This document shows positions 62,137 through 64,000 of a DNA stretch of 64,000 nucleotides, piece after piece. The notes below the pieces were generated by a model, which ran no database searches, had not been told where the DNA came from, and was given only the letters and a program-made list of their open reading frames with translations. Source of the stretch: Flammeovirga kamogawensis. Its GTDB lineage: Bacteria > Bacteroidota > Bacteroidia > Cytophagales > Flammeovirgaceae. Position 1 is the first letter of the stretch. Every line of letters starts with the position of its first letter. The DNA lies in contig NZ_CP076128.1 in the NCBI RefSeq assembly GCF_018736065.1, positions 3,387,501 through 3,451,500 of the forward strand. The letters run 5' to 3'. The position numbers were made by a program, and so were the translations under genes.

Positions 62137-63918
62137 ATGACTTTTAATAAATATAGATCATTATTAGCTGCAGGTGCGATAGCATTACTGTCAGCTTGTA
62201 CTACAGAGGTAGATGATTTTGTAACTGCTGGTGGCTCTTCTTCTGATGGAACTCCCGTAGATTATACTACTTATGTAGCTTTAGGTAATTCTTTAACTGC
62301 AGGAGTATCTGATGGGGCTTGGTTATCATCATCTCAAGTAAATTCATACCCTCAATTAATTGCAAATAGTTTGCAAGAAGCAGGTTTGGGTGCTAAAGAT
62401 TTTAAGCAACCGTTGATCTCATATTCAGGTGCTCAATACTTTGGGACACCAATAGTGTTAACTAATCAAGGACCTTGTTTTACATGTACTCAAACTGTAA
62501 ACCCAACCTCTAATATCTATAGTGAGCACGGAGGTTTCCATAATATGGCAGTTTCAGGTATGAAAGCTATTGATGTAAATGATCCTACCTTAGCTACGGG
62601 TCTTTATGGGTATTTTGTTAGTTCTGCAGGCTCTACAGTTTTAAAAGATGCTTTATCAATGAACCCAACATTCTTTTCTATGTGGTTGGGCGCTAATGAT
62701 GTTTTAGGTTTCGCAAATTCAGGAGGGGCTCTTGGACCGAATGCTATTACACCTCAAGCTGATTTTGAAACTGCAATTAATTCAGTTCTTGATTCTATGG
62801 GTAATAGAGGAGCAAAGGGTGCAATTCTTAATGTTCCTGATATTACGGAAGCAGCATTATTTAATACAACACCAAATACTTTAGAAAAGATGTTAGCAGC
62901 CAACAATATGGAGCTAACAGAAGATTTTCTAGTATTAGTAAATGGCTATTTAGCAAGTGCTTTTGATCCAATAATAAAAGCTCAAGTTGAGGTAGGAAGA
63001 CCAACAGTTACTGCATTAATTACACCTTCTATTCCAAGTGCAGCAGGGACTATTAATGTAGTTGCAGCGGCAGTTTCAACAGCTCCTTCTATTGGTAAAG
63101 ATCCATCTGTTTCTGCTGAATTAGCATATACTGTTATTTTTCTTCAGTTAACTTCAGGTGGAATGACACCAACTGACGCAATGACATTTTTAGCAACAGA
63201 GGCAGGCCAAACTCAAATAGCTCAATTAGTAGCTTTAGGAATTGACCAGTCATGGGCTACTATGACAGGAACTGATGAGGAAGTTAATACAATAATTAAT
63301 AGTTCAATTGAGTCTACTACAGCTACATTAAAAGCTGCAGGTTATTATCCTGTTTTCTCATTAGAATCAAATCAATTACCTGTATATGATGCTGCATCTC
63401 CAACAATGATGCGTGTACCTGCAGAAGGAACATTAGTTTCTCTATTAGCATTAAATAAAGCACTTTTATTAGGAGAATTAATCTTAACGGGTGGAGATTT
63501 AGATATTACTAAATTAAAAGATTATTTACCAGTCATTGATACAACTAAAGGTACATATGAATTCTTAGAGAAAGGTGATGTAGATGATGTAAAAACTGCA
63601 ATTGATGGTTATAATAGTTATTTAAAAGAAGAAGCATCAAGTAGAGATTTAGCTTATGTTGATACTAAAAGTGTAATGTCTGAAGCTCATAATGGAGGAA
63701 TTATAATTGATGGAGTAACTTATACTACAACATATTTATCAGGTAACTTATTCTCTTTAGATGGAGCTCATCTTACACAAAGAGGATATGCAGTAATTGG
63801 TAATTACACTATTCAAGCAATTAACGCTAAGTATGGTGCAAAAATACCTCAAATTCAGCAAAACGATTTCCCTGTAGTTGAAACAACTGTAGTACCAACT
63901 CCAGCAGCTGCTAATTAA
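62137..63918 (+). CDS. SGNH/GDSL-family lipoprotein
   Basis: A 593-residue lipoprotein with lipobox LLSAC (Cys21). The SGNH blocks are VALGNSLTAG (Ser52; GNSL rather than GDSL), MWLGANDVLG (Asn) and the C-terminal DGAHLTQRGY (Asp/His). An internal ~150-residue insertion (about 275-420) separates blocks III and V. The signal and the FadL neighbour suggest a lipase-type enzyme on the cell surface that hands fatty acids to the porin, as in other Bacteroidetes FadL-lipoprotein pairs. The GxND block keeps all catalytic residues. Confidence 0.85.
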   Translation: MTFNKYRSLLAAGAIALLSACTTEVDDFVTAGGSSSDGTPVDYTTYVALGNSLTAGVSDGAWLSSSQVNSYPQLIANSLQEAGLGAKDFKQPLISYSGAQYFGTPIVLTNQGPCFTCTQTVNPTSNIYSEHGGFHNMAVSGMKAIDVNDPTLATGLYGYFVSSAGSTVLKDALSMNPTFFSMWLGANDVLGFANSGGALGPNAITPQADFETAINSVLDSMGNRGAKGAILNVPDITEAALFNTTPNTLEKMLAANNMELTEDFLVLVNGYLASAFDPIIKAQVEVGRPTVTALITPSIPSAAGTINVVAAAVSTAPSIGKDPSVSAELAYTVIFLQLTSGGMTPTDAMTFLATEAGQTQIAQLVALGIDQSWATMTGTDEEVNTIINSSIESTTATLKAAGYYPVFSLESNQLPVYDAASPTMMRVPAEGTLVSLLALNKALLLGELILTGGDLDITKLKDYLPVIDTTKGTYEFLEKGDVDDVKTAIDGYNSYLKEEASSRDLAYVDTKSVMSEAHNGGIIIDGVTYTTTYLSGNLFSLDGAHLTQRGYAVIGNYTIQAINAKYGAKIPQIQQNDFPVVETTVVPTPAAAN

Positions 63919-63949
63919 TCATAAATATTGTTGAGAATTAAACAATAGG

Positions 63950-63969
63950 AAGTAAAAATATTTACTTTT
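63950..63969 (+). terminator. Possible terminator after the GDSL lipoprotein
   Basis: AAGTAAA (63950-63956) pairs with TTTACTT (63961-63967), loop AATA, then TT. Short and AT-only; the window ends 30 bp later. Confidence 0.4.
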
Positions 63970-64000
63970 GAAGATAGCCTACCTCTTTGTTTTAAAAGGG

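Overview
The window is AT-rich chromosomal DNA of a Bacteroidota bacterium, most likely a marine Cytophagales member of the Flammeovirga type. That placement is an inference. It rests on the complete Bat/aerotolerance operon, a reg_prop-type sensor kinase, a FecR protein with a DUF4974-like C-terminus, FadL/OmpP1 and SGNH lipoproteins, start sites without strong Shine-Dalgarno sequences, and TAnnTTTG promoter elements. Nothing in it looks like a phage, IS element, integron or CRISPR array, and no tRNA or rRNA gene was recognised.

Layout. 1-5.3 kb: the 5' end of a cysteine desulfurase gene (truncated by the window edge), glmM (TTG start), a ComEC-type DNA-uptake channel, an acidic lipoprotein and a YceI-like protein. 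5.4-11 kb: a PaaE-like ferredoxin reductase, a roughly 650 bp gene-free stretch with short repeats, a fused trehalose-6-phosphate synthase/phosphatase with a small coiled-coil membrane protein upstream, and a FecR-like protein with no sigma factor beside it. 11.1-14.7 kb: rpsL-rpsG-fusA-rpsJ, ending at a strong terminator after rpsJ. 15-16.5 kb: an outer-membrane barrel and a small membrane protein. 16.6-23.1 kb: moxR - DUF58 - DUF4381-like - batA - batBC (fused) - batD.

23.5-26.9 kb: an SDR/DUF2867 protein, then a tandem array of three unannotated micro-ORFs (25293-25607), then mazG-like and aroE. The micro-ORFs share the core IVTMTATGFP at the same position. The first two encode identical 24-residue peptides and differ only at three synonymous third-codon positions. 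This is the strongest candidate for an undescribed system in the window. 27-34.7 kb: a sulfatase, a repeat-containing helical protein, an HdeD-like membrane protein, a 1154-residue reg_prop sensor kinase, its LuxR-type response regulator and a degenerate receiver-like protein. The sulfatase and the helical protein have a near-identical 35-bp site placed at exactly the same distance (58 bp) from identical CACCTTTG promoter elements, so they are probably co-regulated, perhaps by the adjacent two-component pair.

34.9-43.7 kb: prfA, a MORN/YwqK-like secreted protein, a 1779-residue Asp/Ser-rich secreted protein, prmA and folA. 44-48.5 kb: a TTG-initiated envelope protein, an L,D-transpeptidase with a MarR regulator, and two tandem small heat-shock proteins with a leader hairpin. 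48.6-53.3 kb: a TPR/periplasmic-binding protein, trmH, fmt, and an amphipathic helical protein. 53.5-57.7 kb: an AP2 protein with a decayed HNH domain, an Ldh-family oxidoreductase, a GT2 glycosyltransferase, a GmhB/HisB-like HAD phosphatase and free-methionine-R-sulfoxide reductase. 57.8-63.9 kb: two overlapping SGNH proteins, a FadL-family porin and a GDSL lipoprotein. Many convergent gene pairs are separated by clear shared hairpin terminators.
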